DNA from: Usnea hakonensis
Lineage: Eukaryota > Ascomycota > Lecanoromycetes > Lecanorales > Parmeliaceae
Direction of reading: 5' to 3'
DNA: 64,000 bases
Assembly (NCBI GenBank): GCA_013423325.1
Contig: BLJB01000049.1
Span: forward strand, 62,335-126,334
Shown: positions 1 to 11,128 of the stretch, piece by piece
Layout: every line of letters begins with the position of its first letter
Position numbering within the stretch: the first letter of the stretch is position 1
Position numbers and translations under genes: made by a program
Notes under the pieces: model-generated
What the model saw: only the letters and a program-made list of their open reading frames with translations
Told to the model about the DNA's origin: nothing
The model's database searches: none

Positions 1-950
1 TTAAGAGTTTATAAACTTGAAATTTAGGCCTTTATTAAATATACGTATAATTAAATAATATATAAATAGTATTAAATATTATAAATATTATATATACTAG
101 AAAAGCTAGATTAATAAAGAGTAGATTTAGAATTATCTATATTAATATAAAAGGTATAAATAGTCGAAATAGAAATAAATATTTATATATTAATCTAATA
201 AATACTATTTTTATTAGAACTCTTATTATATCGAGTAGATTATATATAATTTTTAAAAGAGGACGTATCTAGATTATATATAAAAAAGATAATATACTAC
301 TATAAATTAATTTTCGATATAGATAATAATCTCGATTAATTATAAATTTTAATTAGTATTTTATATATATATAGAAGAGATTAATAAAAAGTATAAAAAT
401 AAAAATATATATTAATAAAAATATAAATTTAGAGACCTAATAATTTAAAAATAATATATTAATAAGATCTTTTTAATTATAGTTTAAAGAAAGTGTTTTT
501 TTAAAACTTAAAATAAAAAGATAATCTTTTAGAAGAATAATAATAGAAATTATAGTACTTAAAGCTTTAAAAATTATTATATATATATTAAAGATTATAT
601 AGAATTAGATTATATTAATAATTAGCTAGCTAATTTATTAGATCTAAATCTAATTAAAAATATATAGCGAATTTTAAAGTTCTATATTAAATTATATTAT
701 TCTATAAATTATAAGTAGTTCCGAAAAACTATTAAATAGGAGTAGAATACTATTAAATAATAAAAGATTAATAAGTATATTTTAAAATCTTCTAAAAAAT
801 TTAGTTTATAAGATAGAATAAAAGAAAAGTACTATTATATTTAAAATTATATAAATTAGTATATAGAGCGAAAAGGTCTATTAATCGAGTTTTAATTATA
901 TAGTTATCTTAGTCTTTTCGTAAAAGTGGTGGTTTTTTAGTAGTAAATTA
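1..950. repeat. AT-rich, RIP-degraded sequence
   Basis: The stretch is dominated by TA, AAT and TTA runs, with few CpA or TpG dinucleotides and no open frame of note. This is what repeat-induced point mutation leaves behind in ascomycetes, where C-to-T changes occur mainly at CpA. It is presumably an old transposon, cut by the left edge of the window. No terminal repeats or recognisable transposase could be read. Ordinary base composition returns at about 940-960. Confidence 0.75.
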
Positions 951-2658
951 GGCCTAGCGCCGGAGATCGGTAGGGACTTTTATCTCCCACCCTTGGACAC
1001 GAGTAGTAGATGGTAGATTTGGGAGTAGATTTAGAAGGCCTCAAATTCGCTAGGGATTTACAAGCTTTTCATTACTGGGATTAGCGTTATAGGGCGAAGA
1101 TCTGACGTCTTCCCCTCGTTCGATGTCTTTTCTCTACCTCTTGTCTTATAACCATCCTATCTTAATTACTTCTTACACTCAGCAGCAATGGTTACTTAAA
1201 GACCATCATAGCCTTTCCCCAACCCCCATTAATGATTCCCACTGGCAATGGCGTTTTTGGTGACATGCCGTGTTTGTGGATTTACATAAAATCAAAATAG
1301 GTTGGGTTCGATTCCTAATGGTTTGACTATTTTCTCATCCAACCCATGTGCGGCGATCTAACACACTTGCAACATTCATCACTCCTAGGTCTTCCCGCAG
1401 AGTATGTAGATCTCAACGTGGAGAGACCTAGACGCCAACTAGCCAAATCAGACCTCGGAACGAGATATGGACATATCGCTTGCAATTTGAGGACGACTTC
1501 GAGATAGCCGTCATGGCACAGAGGTAGATTTCTTGCAGACGTCTGCAAAGTGGTACAGGAACACCAAGGGCACTAGCGCCACAGCTTCTTCGTACCAACA
1601 AGCAAGTCCGAATAGAAGGCCGTACATTTGTGTTGAAAATCAATAACTTCTCCGTCATTCTGAACCAAGCAAGCTGTTTGGGCTGTGCACCAAATGCGAA
1701 ATCTGACCATATACGTTACCCTCAATTCGAGAGTGAGAGAGTCCATAGGCCATCGGGAAATCTTGTACACAACAAGAAATTGGAAGTTGCTGTTATCGTT
1801 GGCACCGCTCTCGGAGAGCTGTGTGAGATCCTATCATTTTCAAACAACTTGTCTACTTTGCAAGTGAATTTCCTCGATCTTGGCACAAATCAATCGACGA
1901 CCGGCAACGAGCATAAGGTCTTGCGGTGCTTGGGAGAAGTAAAGGGAAACAAAGCACGTTCAGATCTGCGGAATGCCAAAGGTTGCTGAGGAGTACCTTG
2001 AGAAAGTTATGAGATTGAGCAAGTGATCTGAAGAGGCAGAAAGTTACACATTACTCAAAGAGAGTGAAGAGTTGCGTATTACTGCGCCACTGAAAGATAG
2101 GCATGAAGGCCATTTCAGCACAGACGTCGGGACTGTGAGTATTGTTACCGACGAGCTTTGGGAAATGCACTGCTCAGTGGACATAACGTCAATACTGCAA
2201 CATTCGGGTCAAATTTCCCGTTCTATGTGCTATTCTCTTGCTGGACCTTCACATTTTCACTCGCAATTCGTACCTTAGGCTGTAAGCTAAGAAAATGCCT
2301 GGCTATAACCAAAAACAAAAAAAGATTCGATTTTAGGATGCACCTGAAAGGGTCAATGCACGAACTCTGGGCCTTTGGAATCATATCTCGTCTTTTACTT
2401 AGATTCAAGACTATCCAGATTGGTGTTACCTGATATACTTTCGTAGCCTTTGTTAACCTCAAATACTAGTGCAAACAATGGACCGCTATCGTCCATCCAG
2501 ATCAAGCCGACATGAGTCATTGTTCCAATGCTTGCTTCCCGAGATTAAGCGGCCAACTGTCGTTGAAAGAGGGAGGCGGAACCCCCTTCATGTTGAGATC
2601 AATCATCGCTCCTCCAATCAAAACTATTTGGTGTTTGAGATTGGGGCGCTTGGTAGCC
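951..2658. other. No supportable gene
   Basis: Base composition is normal, but the only open frames are short (the longest about 150 codons on the + strand at 2469-2921, antisense to the RRM gene) and look non-coding. The 11-mer TCGGTAGGGAC at 967-977 recurs in a hairpin at 46064-46103. The right part presumably holds the 3' UTR of the minus-strand RRM gene. Confidence 0.4.
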
Positions 2659-4260
2659 TCATTCTTGTCTTGTTCGTTTTGCACCGTGAGGGTTCCAATT
2701 TGCATCACCTGAGCCGCCGCTTTGCTGTCCTTGTTGCTGCTGTGCAAAAAACGCAGGATTATAATGTGCTGGGGTTCTTGTCAGCGATGATATCCCTGCT
2801 AACGCTGTGCTCGGTTGAAATGGAGTGGACGCAATGCCTGGAGCTTTTGCTTGGAATGAGAGATTTGTGGGGGAGCCACTTGCCGGTGATGGCGAGTACT
2901 GTGTGTGATGGGCCCAAGTAGACTTGGGGGTAGCAGGCCGTCCACGAACCAGGCAAGGAGGGAGGCTTCTGGCCCAAGGCGAAAAGTGCATTGCTTGGGG
3001 GACAGAAGGCGAGGATTGTTCCACCGGGCTGGCGGAGAACCTCTAAGGTTCAATGGGATCGGTGTGGGGTGGAAAGTGAGAGCCTTGCATACCTTGCATA
3101 CCCATACCTCCATTCATTTGTGGCATGCTCATCCCCATGCCTCCCATTGCACCCATGGCCATCCCAGTCATTGGCATACCCATCATTCCACTGGGGTTCA
3201 TAACACCCCTTCCACCCCGCATGCCCATCGGCCCTCCACGCATACCTCCCATCATGCCCCCTCGATTTTGAAAGCCTCCATAGGATTGCATGCCTCCCAT
3301 TGGTGAACTCTGGAAGCCGCCCATGCCGGGACCTTGGAAGCTCCCCGTCACTGACTGTTGGAAACCCGCTCTGTTGTAACCTGACATGTTGATGCCTCCA
3401 CCACGATTGTTGTACCCTCCTCCTCGATTGCCACGATAGCCACCGGAGCCATTGTTGTTGAAGGACTGTGACGTGCCACCAGGGGCTCCTGCCCCCACAT
3501 TGCCGTATGATCCGGGAGTCGATCGATGGTTATTGGTGGGAGCATTGTTTCGGGCAGGGCCGTCTTTAGGAAGCGTACGAAAAGGGTTGGTGTAGGGATT
3601 GGTGTAGCTGACTGTAAACCTTTTCGTGTACTGTTGGCCTTCACTAAAAGACTCAATTTTGTGCTTTGCAGCAGTCGCAGCTTGCGGAGTTTTGAATAGG
3701 ACATAAGCTTGGCTAAACGGATTTCACGCGTTGTGTGTCAGTTTTTACCGCAAGCTAGTTGTCTCGAGAAACGCTCACCCTTTGCTCTTTCCGTTTACTT
3801 TGTGTTCGCTAAACGTGATATCCTCAAGCTCGTCCTCACACTGGCTCTGATTCGCCCAGCCTCGAAGATCGTCATCATTAATCCACCAATGTAACTCAGA
3901 CACAAAAAGAGCGGTGGTCGCGCCAGGGTCAACGTATCTATCGTCCACTCCATCCTTGCGCTTCAATCCTTGTGTCTGTGGCGCCTGCTTCGGAAGCTGC
4001 ACAGGATCTGGACCAGACTCGTCAGTGCTGGCGATCTTCTGTGACACAGGATCGTCTTCATGCTCAAGCTTTGCATTTGCATTTGCTATGTGCTCAGATG
4101 ACGAGGAATTGTCTGCTATATTTGGTGCAGGCTCTGTTGATTGTACATTTTGGTCGGAGCTTTCCTCGGCCTTCATGCCATCCGCTGACTCTTCAATCTG
4201 GTCAGTTTCGCCACCATCACCATAGATGTCAATGTCGAAGTTATCTTCTTCCGTAGCCAT
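2659..4260 (-). CDS. CFIm68/CPSF6-like RRM protein
   Basis: Predicted subunit of the pre-mRNA 3'-end cleavage factor Im, acting in the nucleus. Exons (complement): 4260-3779, 3712-3093, 2993-2659; about 478 aa. The acidic N-terminus (starts MATEEDNFDID) precedes one RRM whose first strand and helix read LFVSELHWWINDDDLRGW and whose RNP1 region reads NGKSKGQAYVLF. The WW and GKSKG signatures are those of the CPSF6/7 family. The middle is rich in Gly, Met, Arg and Asn, and the C-terminus ends NPHGAKRTRQE, a tail I recall from fungal homologues. Intron 1 (3713-3778) is clear. A second intron is inferred because one in-frame stop (3045-3043) separates two stretches in the same frame; donor GTATGC at 3092 and acceptor AG at 2995-2994 fit the phase, but nearby alternatives exist. 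It diverges from the Sec61-gamma gene. Confidence 0.85.
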
Positions 4261-5244
4261 TGTGGAAATTTTTGATTCAGCTGTCAATTAAATCTTGAGT
4301 GTATTTTGTATTATGAATACAACAGTCTTGATTCAAGATAGAAGTACAGGTCTGCCAGGTATCATCAAAAGAATTAGCTTTCGATATTACAGGGTAATCA
4401 AAACATACAGATCATTAGGAACTACTGCTCCCACATTGTTCTCAGATCGCAGAACGCAAGAGCCGCCCGCGCTAGAGACGAATCTCTGGGAAAGCATGCA
4501 AGAATACGTACATATGAAGGAAGCCCACGAGAAAAGAAGATCTTGCACTGAATACTTGGATTGCGTACAACAATTGAATTGGCCCACGAGGTTGTCTCAG
4601 CAAATGACGGGTTGAGTTTGAAGGAGCACAACAAGAGTACAGGACAGCGGCTGGCTCAGAGGAGATCTTAGCAAACAATTTCCAAGCACCTTGCTTCCCC
4701 AAGCTAGAAGTAGAGACAAGATTGTCGCTGCAGTCAGTATGGGGCTTCTAAAGTGGTGCAGTAATAATCTCGGCTTGGGAGAAGGGCTCTCCAAAGTCGA
4801 CTCTATGAAGACGGTCAATTTTCAACCTTGTCGGCTTGAACAGTGTAGAGGATTAATAATGTGGTGTCCGAGACAAAGTGAGTTCTGTCGAATGAGACGG
4901 TAAAAGGAGCGTGGTACCGAACAGCTACGACGCCTAACCGCTGGACTGTTGTGGTCAGTTGAGCTGTATCACCAGCAAGCTCTTAAGATTAGAACAAGCT
5001 TCCGCTTTCGTGATTCAATTTACTGAGACACGGCGTATTGTCGATAACCCTTCGGGAAAATGTTTTAGCGAGCTCCAGATCCAGACCCTCGGACGCAGAT
5101 TTCCAGCTGTCCTCCTGGCTGTCCACCAGACTTTCAAAATCACCGATCATTCAATCTCATTGCCTAATTCTATTGGACTTAATCCGACCAAGCACTAGTT
5201 CGCGCCCAACGCTCAATCTGTTTCCATACTCTCAAGACTACACC
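4261..5244. promoter_or_regulatory. Divergent intergenic region
   Basis: About 980 bp separate two divergent genes and should carry both promoters and 5' UTRs. I see no gene or RNA, only short spurious frames. Confidence 0.45.
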
Positions 5245-5697
5245 ATGTCAGATCAATTCAAGGAAGTCCTAGACATTCCTCGCGATTTTCTACACGACGG
5301 CACCCAATTCATGAACAGGTGTGCTTGTTCCTGACCCCTCAACACTCACCCTACTACCTACTAATGTGTCTTCAAGGTGTACCAAGCGTAAGCTACTCTC
5401 ATCTTCCCTGACTGTCCACTATGTCGCTAATTACGAGCGAGGGTGTGTAGCGGATAAGCGGGAGTTCCTCAAAATCTCTCAGGCAGTGAGTGCACGCAAA
5501 TGGGCTGCCGGAATTGTAAGACTTCTGTTGACAGTGTACAGGTTGGTGTGGGCTTCGTCGTAATGGGTGCGCTCGGATATGTTGTAAAGCTCAGTATGTG
5601 GTTTCCGCCCTTCACACTCGTGGCTTTTATCCCAGTATACCGTGCTGACTCGTAGCGTTTAGTACATATACCGGTCAACCAAGTTCTTGTTGGATAA
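5245..5697 (+). CDS. SSS1: Sec61-gamma translocon subunit (Sss1)
   Basis: Small tail-anchored subunit of the Sec61 protein-conducting channel in the ER membrane. Exons 5245-5318, 5377-5387, 5451-5485, 5542-5593 and 5663-5697 join to 68 codons plus stop. The protein begins MSDQFKEVLDIPRDF, continues with the family hallmark QFMNRCTKPDKREFLK, then has one hydrophobic segment (about residues 40-58, GVGFVVMGALGYVVK) and ends HIPVNQVLVG. Length and sequence match the SecE/Sec61-gamma family closely. It has four introns in 453 bp, one exon being only 11 nt, so simple ORF calling misses the gene. Confidence 0.97.
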
Positions 5698-6038
5698 ATG
5701 TGGACGTGGCTGCTGCAGTGGGAGGATCCAAGTTTTAGTAGACAGGAAACTATTTTTTAAACATACTCGCTTTGCCAATTCAAGATGCTTTGACGACCGT
5801 TCCTGCCAATCAAGGAATTATAGACCTGCACATTATGGGTCTTTGAGATTCTTGCCTCAATACCAAGGCTATTAATGGGGAAAGATCAATCTCCGATGTT
5901 CCAATCATACGATATGAGCTGGCTCAAGAAATCCGCTTTCTAGATGGAGAAACGCCACGCCCAAAGCTATCTCTCAAACGCAGACCCAAAGGCGGTTCCA
6001 TTGCCGCCTTTTCATCCTGTCTTACACGTCGAATCAGC
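5698..6038. other. Intergenic, nothing recognised
   Basis: The 3' flank of the Sec61-gamma gene and the 5' flank of the next plus-strand gene. No further feature is seen. Confidence 0.4.
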
Positions 6039-7439
6039 ATGCGATTCTCTTTGGAAATAATTGCTTACCTGGCCTTCCTCCTAGCCGCGACCTGCGGTCT
6101 TCCGATCCCAAATGACAACAATCACAGCATGATTCCTTTTGCAATAATTCCGCTCGCTTACAGCCGTCGGGGACGCTCACTTCCTGAAGACCGAAGCTTG
6201 GCGACTGGATGGAGGCCCATTGGTTGGCCGCATATTTTGGGAGGAACCCCTGCAAACACATCGATTTGCAGATACCCTGCACAATGGGATGGCAAAATGT
6301 GGTGGATTATGTGCTCGGCTACCCTTGCACTGATAGGTCTATACGGCGTCCTAGCGTTCGTTATGTGGGGTGTAATGAGCGTTGATCTACCAAGACTTAT
6401 TGTGTGGAACCGGACAGGCGAGGAGCGGCGTAGGTGAGGCACCATCCCTCAGCTTGCTTCTAGACCGATAATGGAACTCATAATACACAGAAATTTTGCT
6501 GGCAGAGTTTTGAAAGTTCGAGGCCGACCGAATTGGATGCTTTGTTCCCTGGTAGTTGTGTCCGTTGCCGTTGGGGAAGCACTACCACTCTTTTTCGGCC
6601 ACTTGTTCTCGGGCAACAGTAGCGGCTCATTTCTTATGACGAACCTGGTGATCATAGTAAGCCAGGTGGGGCCTATGTTTGTCATGCCCGTATTTCACCT
6701 AGAGGTTACAGGCCGAGTAACATGGTTTATTCGCCTGATCATGATCTTTTCTGCCCCCGTAGCCGTGTTCCCGGCCTACGGACTTCGACGAATAAAGCAA
6801 TGGAGGAAGCGTGGCCAACCGGTCCATTTGGAGGGGCTTCTACCTCCGAATGAGCTGGTAGAATTCATACGTCTCCACGAACGCAGTCAAGGGTTTGGAG
6901 GCATGGTCGAAGATCATGTGGGAAAGGCAGCGAGAGACTTGTTGGAAGAGCAAATATCCAGAGAAGATCCCAGCACCGGAGATCTGTCCAGCTCGCATAT
7001 CGGAACGGAAGGGACCGAGCCCAGTCAGTTTACTGAGAGTATTAGATCGACTGTTGATCAATCCCTGCACGAAGAGGAGTCGATGGCCCTTGATGTTGAG
7101 AGCAACCCTAGGCCGATCAGCATCCGATCGCATTGTCAGGAAGGGTCAACCGCCATTGAAGATGCGCACGTGACTGGGCTCAGAAAGCGTGGAGAACGGA
7201 GCACCGAGGGATATGAGCCGATTACTACTGTGACTGGTGTGAAGGTACCGGAACAAGCCTTAATGCCTGTCAACAATAAAGGTCTGAAATTCAATGCTCC
7301 CAGTGGGCGGCCGTTGCAGCAGGATTTTGCTCTAAAGGATCGTAGCAATTCGGCCATACCACCCTGCAGACACAGACCTCCTCTGATGGAATCATACTGG
7401 AACGTCCGAAAGGAAAATGGTCTCGTCACGGAGTTTTGA
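6039..7439 (+). CDS. Putative multi-pass membrane protein, family unknown
   Basis: Not recognised. The ATG at 6039 starts a probable signal peptide (MRFSLEIIAYLAFLLAATCG). Hydrophobic segments follow: WWIMCSATLALIGLYGVLAF, then NWMLCSLVVVSVAVGEALPL, FLMTNLVIIVSQVGPMFVMP and FIRLIMIFSAPVAVFPAYGL. A hydrophilic tail of about 220 residues, rich in Ser, Glu and Arg, completes it. The two halves (6039-6437 and 6471-7439) are in the same frame and separated by one TGA (6435-6437). A 51-nt intron (GTGTGG at 6402 to CAG at 6452) would remove the stop and keep the frame, giving about 449 aa. Alternatives are a nonsense mutation or two adjacent genes. N-glycosylation sequons (NTS, NRT, NSS) suit an exported protein. 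Confidence 0.6.
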
Positions 7440-7794
7440 ACAAGGATAGTAAATAGGGAACTGGGTGTAGAAACTTCACTATAGAGATGAGGTGGTTGGC
7501 AGGACTTTGTATAGATTAAGGACATTGATTGACCATACGAGTACTCTATTATTTTTGTAACCAAGGCCAGGCCAGGCTTTATTTACCAGTGACGCCCATG
7601 GATCGCCGCTCCGCCCCGGCTCTTGTGTAATAATGCTGTAATACTCGTCCAATCTCAATCTCAATCTCAATCCTCCGTATTCCATTCCCTTCGACCATCA
7701 TTCTAACAAGATTAGAAAGGATTTGACCCTCTCATTTGTCAAATTGAGCATCATAAAACCGCTCCTGCAACATTCCTCTAGTCTGCTTTTCAAA

Positions 7795-8381
7795 ATGCAG
7801 GCAATGCCTGACGCCCGTCAACAAAGCTTCGAAGAGATCTATGGCCCTCCGGAGAATTTCCTAGAGATAGAAGTTAGTCCCATCCTACCACGTCTTTGCG
7901 GCTTTCCAGCTCCTCGGATTCTGCTTCAAGATCCCCCAGGCTGACACTGCAGCCCACTTCCACTAGGTCAAGAACCCTCAAACCCACGGCACTTCTCGCA
8001 ACATGTACACAGATTATGAGATCGTTTGTCGCACCAACATTCCTGCTTTCAAGCTCAAGCACAGCACTGTCCGCCGGCGATACTCCGATTTTGAATACTT
8101 CCGTGATATATTGGAGCGTGAGAGCGCGAGGGTCACTATACCGCCATTGCCGGGAAAAGTGTTTACAAATCGATTCAGTGACGACGTTATCGAGCACAGG
8201 AGGGAGGGACTGCAACGCTTTCTACAGATTGTTGTAGGCCATCCTTTGCTACAGACTGGGAGCAAGGTGTTGGCCAGTTTTGTGCAGGGTGAGCAATGTT
8301 CCCGAGGCAGACCGGATTGTGTATCTACGTGGATGGACTAACGCAGCTGTAGATCCAAATTGGGATAGGAATTCCTGGTAA
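7795..8381 (+). CDS. SNX3: Sorting nexin-3 / Grd19 (PX domain)
   Basis: Phosphatidylinositol-3-phosphate-binding adaptor that works with retromer in endosome-to-Golgi recycling. Exons 7795-7872, 7967-8288 and 8353-8381 give 142 aa, the normal size for Snx3. Residues 1-26 include FEEIYGPPENFLEIEV. The PX domain fills the rest: the PI3P-binding arginine lies in VRRRYSDFEYF, followed by the proline loop IPPLPGKVF and the basic helix RREGLQRFLQ. The protein ends FVQDPNWDRNSW, a typical fungal Snx3 tail. Both introns have standard GT and AG ends. Confidence 0.96.
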
Positions 8382-8929
8382 ACGTCGTCGGGATCACATA
8401 AGGAACATGAGGATGAATGATATGCACAGTAGCGGTCTAGTCTTCTTTTCAGCAATTACAGCGAATTGAGCGAATGGCGTACAACGTGTGAGGGGCAGCA
8501 ACTCGATTCAGGCATTGTATAAAACAGTATTTCTTCGTGTATCCAGATTTTGTCACTCTACTGCTTCCTGTTGTCTCTGATGATCACTATGTGAAAGGTA
8601 GCCAAGAGCATGTGGCAAGGGAATCTATCACAGGGCATTTCTCGATGAGAACCCTTTGCCTCACTACGATTGATCCTTGTTGTGTTCTGCAGATCTCTTT
8701 ATCTTTTCTCTTTTCTTGCCTAGCAAAGCATTCCAACAACTCATGAGGTATCCCCTGAGTCCTACGCGAGTATGCTGCCGCAGTGCTTCTATTTGCTTAG
8801 TCGTTTCTTGCCTTGGTTGCACATCTCCGGCTCGCTTTATATATACATATGCTTTGCTCCCACTCCTAAATATCGGGTCAAGCTTTCTTCTTAAGTACTT
8901 CGAATACGTTGAAAATTGAAAACCAAGTG
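8382..8929. other. Intergenic, nothing recognised
   Basis: Holds the Snx3 3' flank; only short frames without coding character. Confidence 0.35.
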
Positions 8930-9408
8930 TCAGGGGTTTGTGGGAAGAGATTGCGAGTAGCCGAATGCGACTCCGGCAAAGCCGAACACACTGGATATAA
9001 CACCAAGTATCGAGCCCCGTGTGTCTCCCGATGGTTGATTGGGTAAAGAAGGTCTCAGATTTCGAACACAGTCAGTTTTGTCGAACTGCATGATGGCGCT
9101 CTGAGACTCGGATTGGAGAGTGAGGGACGTTTGGCACTCCATTACGTACAGGAACAGAGATACATGAGACGCCCACAATTGCGTCGTGGTGGTAGCCGGC
9201 ACCCAGAGCACAGCGATGATGAGAGCGCAGATACAAGTAGCTGCCTACGCCTGCTCTGCCATCTTTACGCCTACTACACCGTCGACAGGGCGAGGCGTAG
9301 CAAGAAACATTCGTATGAAAGGCAGTAAGCATCGGTTCAAGATATTAGCCGTTTTTGGAAAAGCTATCTTGAAGCGGACCGCTAACGTCTGAGGGCCATC
9401 TTGGTGAT
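8930..9408 (-). pseudogene. Possible broken small membrane-protein gene
   Basis: On the minus strand one frame stays open from about 9408 to the stop at 8930 except for a single TAG at 9247-9245. The reading has protein-like texture: a basic stretch with VRFKIAFPKTANILNR, FLATPRPVDGVVGVKMAEQA just before the TAG, a hydrophobic stretch ICALIIAVLWVPA after it, a polar loop, and a second hydrophobic segment SILGVISSVFGFAGVAFGYS. No ATG lies at the upstream end, so a 5' exon may be missing. The TAG could be a nonsense mutation (pseudogene) or lie in an intron (GTAGGC donor at this point). Family not recognised. Confidence 0.35.
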
Positions 9409-9881
9409 CTTACATTGACAGCTAGCTACAATTGTACGCTTCTTGTGGAGATTTCAACCTTCAATTGAATGCAGTCTCAACACTCATGGACAGGAATCGC
9501 GCCGATGGCTCGCAACATGTACCTTTTCATTGCCATAAATCCAGCACCAATTCGATCCGACTCAGATATGCTATTGATCTCTTTGCCCCACGAATTTGAC
9601 AATAGGAAAGCTATTGTCAATGCACGCAAAGTAGCAATTCCTATTGTCCTCCCATAATACGTGAACTCCCTATTGACCTTCAATTTGTTGCAGAAGCTTA
9701 TTACTATAAGTCTTCTCTTCTTCTGCTTCTTTTTTTTCTTCACCATACTCACCAACCAATGCACATCCACCTAAATATTTCTGTCATTGACCACAGGCAA
9801 ACGTACACGAGTACTATTAAGTCTCCTCCTAAAACTCATCAGTGGTTTCAATATCTCTAAATTTTCGAATATTTACTTGTC
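9409..9881. other. Intergenic, nothing recognised
   Basis: Contains pyrimidine-rich tracts (CTTCTTCTGCTTC, TTTTTTTTCTTC around 9712-9740) upstream of the plus-strand gene at 9882, perhaps part of its promoter. No gene seen. Confidence 0.35.
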
Positions 9882-10673
9882 ATGGCCTCTTCAACCACAC
9901 CCCGGACACCTGCAGGCAGGCATGTCATAAAGTACCTCAAGAAGCTTGAAGAGGAATCGTGGAGTAGAAAGCAACGCAGTAAGCTGGCCATCCCACTCTC
10001 CAGCTTCTTCCAGAACGCTGAGGTCTTTGACTGACACTCTCACAGTTATCCGTATGAGCAAACGAATGGAATCCAAGGACCAGACGATCAGACGTCTGCG
10101 CGGTCAGCGAAACAGACTACGACGAGCTGCACAGACGTCGGTAATTGAGGCTCAGGAGGGTGATGACGAAGGAGAAGAGAGACCGACCCAAGAGAAAGTT
10201 GTCCAGGAAAGTGGGGATAACGAAAGAGAAGAAATACGTAAGATTCCCACTTTCACAAACGATAGCCTTGTATTTTGCTAAGATATCTTCCAGTCAGATC
10301 AGCGTTGCAACGATTCCGGAAGCTAGAGAAAAGATTTGATCAAGTCTGTGCCGAGCTCAAGGACGAGCAAAACAAGAATTTTTACCTGCAGGCGCAAGAA
10401 GTCCAGGCGGAGATCAAAGAGATGGGGCCGGCTCCAGTCTCGATGAATGAGACCCCTTTCACCATGTCGCCGGTCGACGATACCTATGCTTGCGCTGTTG
10501 CACGCGAGAAAGCCTTCGCCGCTCATATCACGGCCAAGTTCAAGAACGACAATGCAGACAAGGAGATCATGCAGGGGATCACTAGGCAAGAGTCGTTGCC
10601 GAGCAAGGCAGAGGACCAGGGGCGCTTTCATTTCATACGAGAAGTTTTTGGCACAAGGGCATGTACAGCCTGA
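9882..10673 (+). CDS. Small coiled-coil protein, function unknown
   Basis: Exons 9882-9978, 10046-10237 and 10294-10673 give 222 aa. Not recognised. The protein is highly charged and mostly helical: KYLKKLEEESWSRKQR near the N-terminus, an Arg-rich stretch (QTIRRLRGQRNRLRRA), then a heptad-like region RKLEKRFDQVCAELKDEQNK. Residues after about 130 are less regular and contain EKAFAAHITAKFKNDNADKE. It has no membrane segment. The three exons were joined by splice consensus (GTAAGC and GTAAGA donors) with the reading phase kept throughout. It could be a nuclear or cytoskeletal scaffold, but nothing in the sequence decides this. Confidence 0.65.
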
Positions 10674-11128
10674 GACTTATGTTCTGCATCGAATGGTTCT
10701 GAGAATGCGCAAGTAGTTGCTGGTGGCTGGGACGAGGATCTCCTGGTGAGAAGCTGGCTATTCATGAGAAGGTCACTCCCTCAGGAGGCTATACAATAGC
10801 AGATCATGATTGCTGGGAAAACATACCACGACATTCAGATATTTGAGTAGAGGGACTGAATTAACCTCTCGCACTGTTTCAATTGTTTCATTCAGACATT
10901 CCAAAACCAGTCAAGTAAGGTGTTGAAAATAGCATTTAAAACAGCTACACTGAATCCTCTCCCAAAGGCGGCAGACATTCTTCCAGGTTTCTAGCACACT
11001 TTTTGGAAGATAGGCTCTTGGCGCCAAGACTCGCTTAATTAAGGTAGCCCCACCAATTCACATAAGGTAGTTACGAAATTCGTGATCAAAGACTCTCCCT
11101 TAGCACAAGTCTTCGCAGCATCAACATT
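10674..11128. promoter_or_regulatory. Upstream region of the eS4 gene
   Basis: No gene. At 11010-11030 the palindrome CTTGGCGCCAAG lies about 110 bp upstream of the eS4 start, followed by TTAATTAA at 11036-11043. Both are candidate protein-binding sites for a highly expressed ribosomal protein gene, by position only. Confidence 0.3.

Noticed and set aside
1299..1320. GGGTTCGATTCC, resembling a tRNA B-box
   Set aside because: No matching A-box, acceptor stem or cloverleaf could be formed from the flanking sequence.
1630..1989. 119-codon plus-strand open frame
   Set aside because: Starts with TTG and shows no domain, signal or coding texture.
2469..2921. 150-codon plus-strand open frame
   Set aside because: It is antisense to the 3' exon of the CPSF6-like gene, whose conserved tail explains the open frame.
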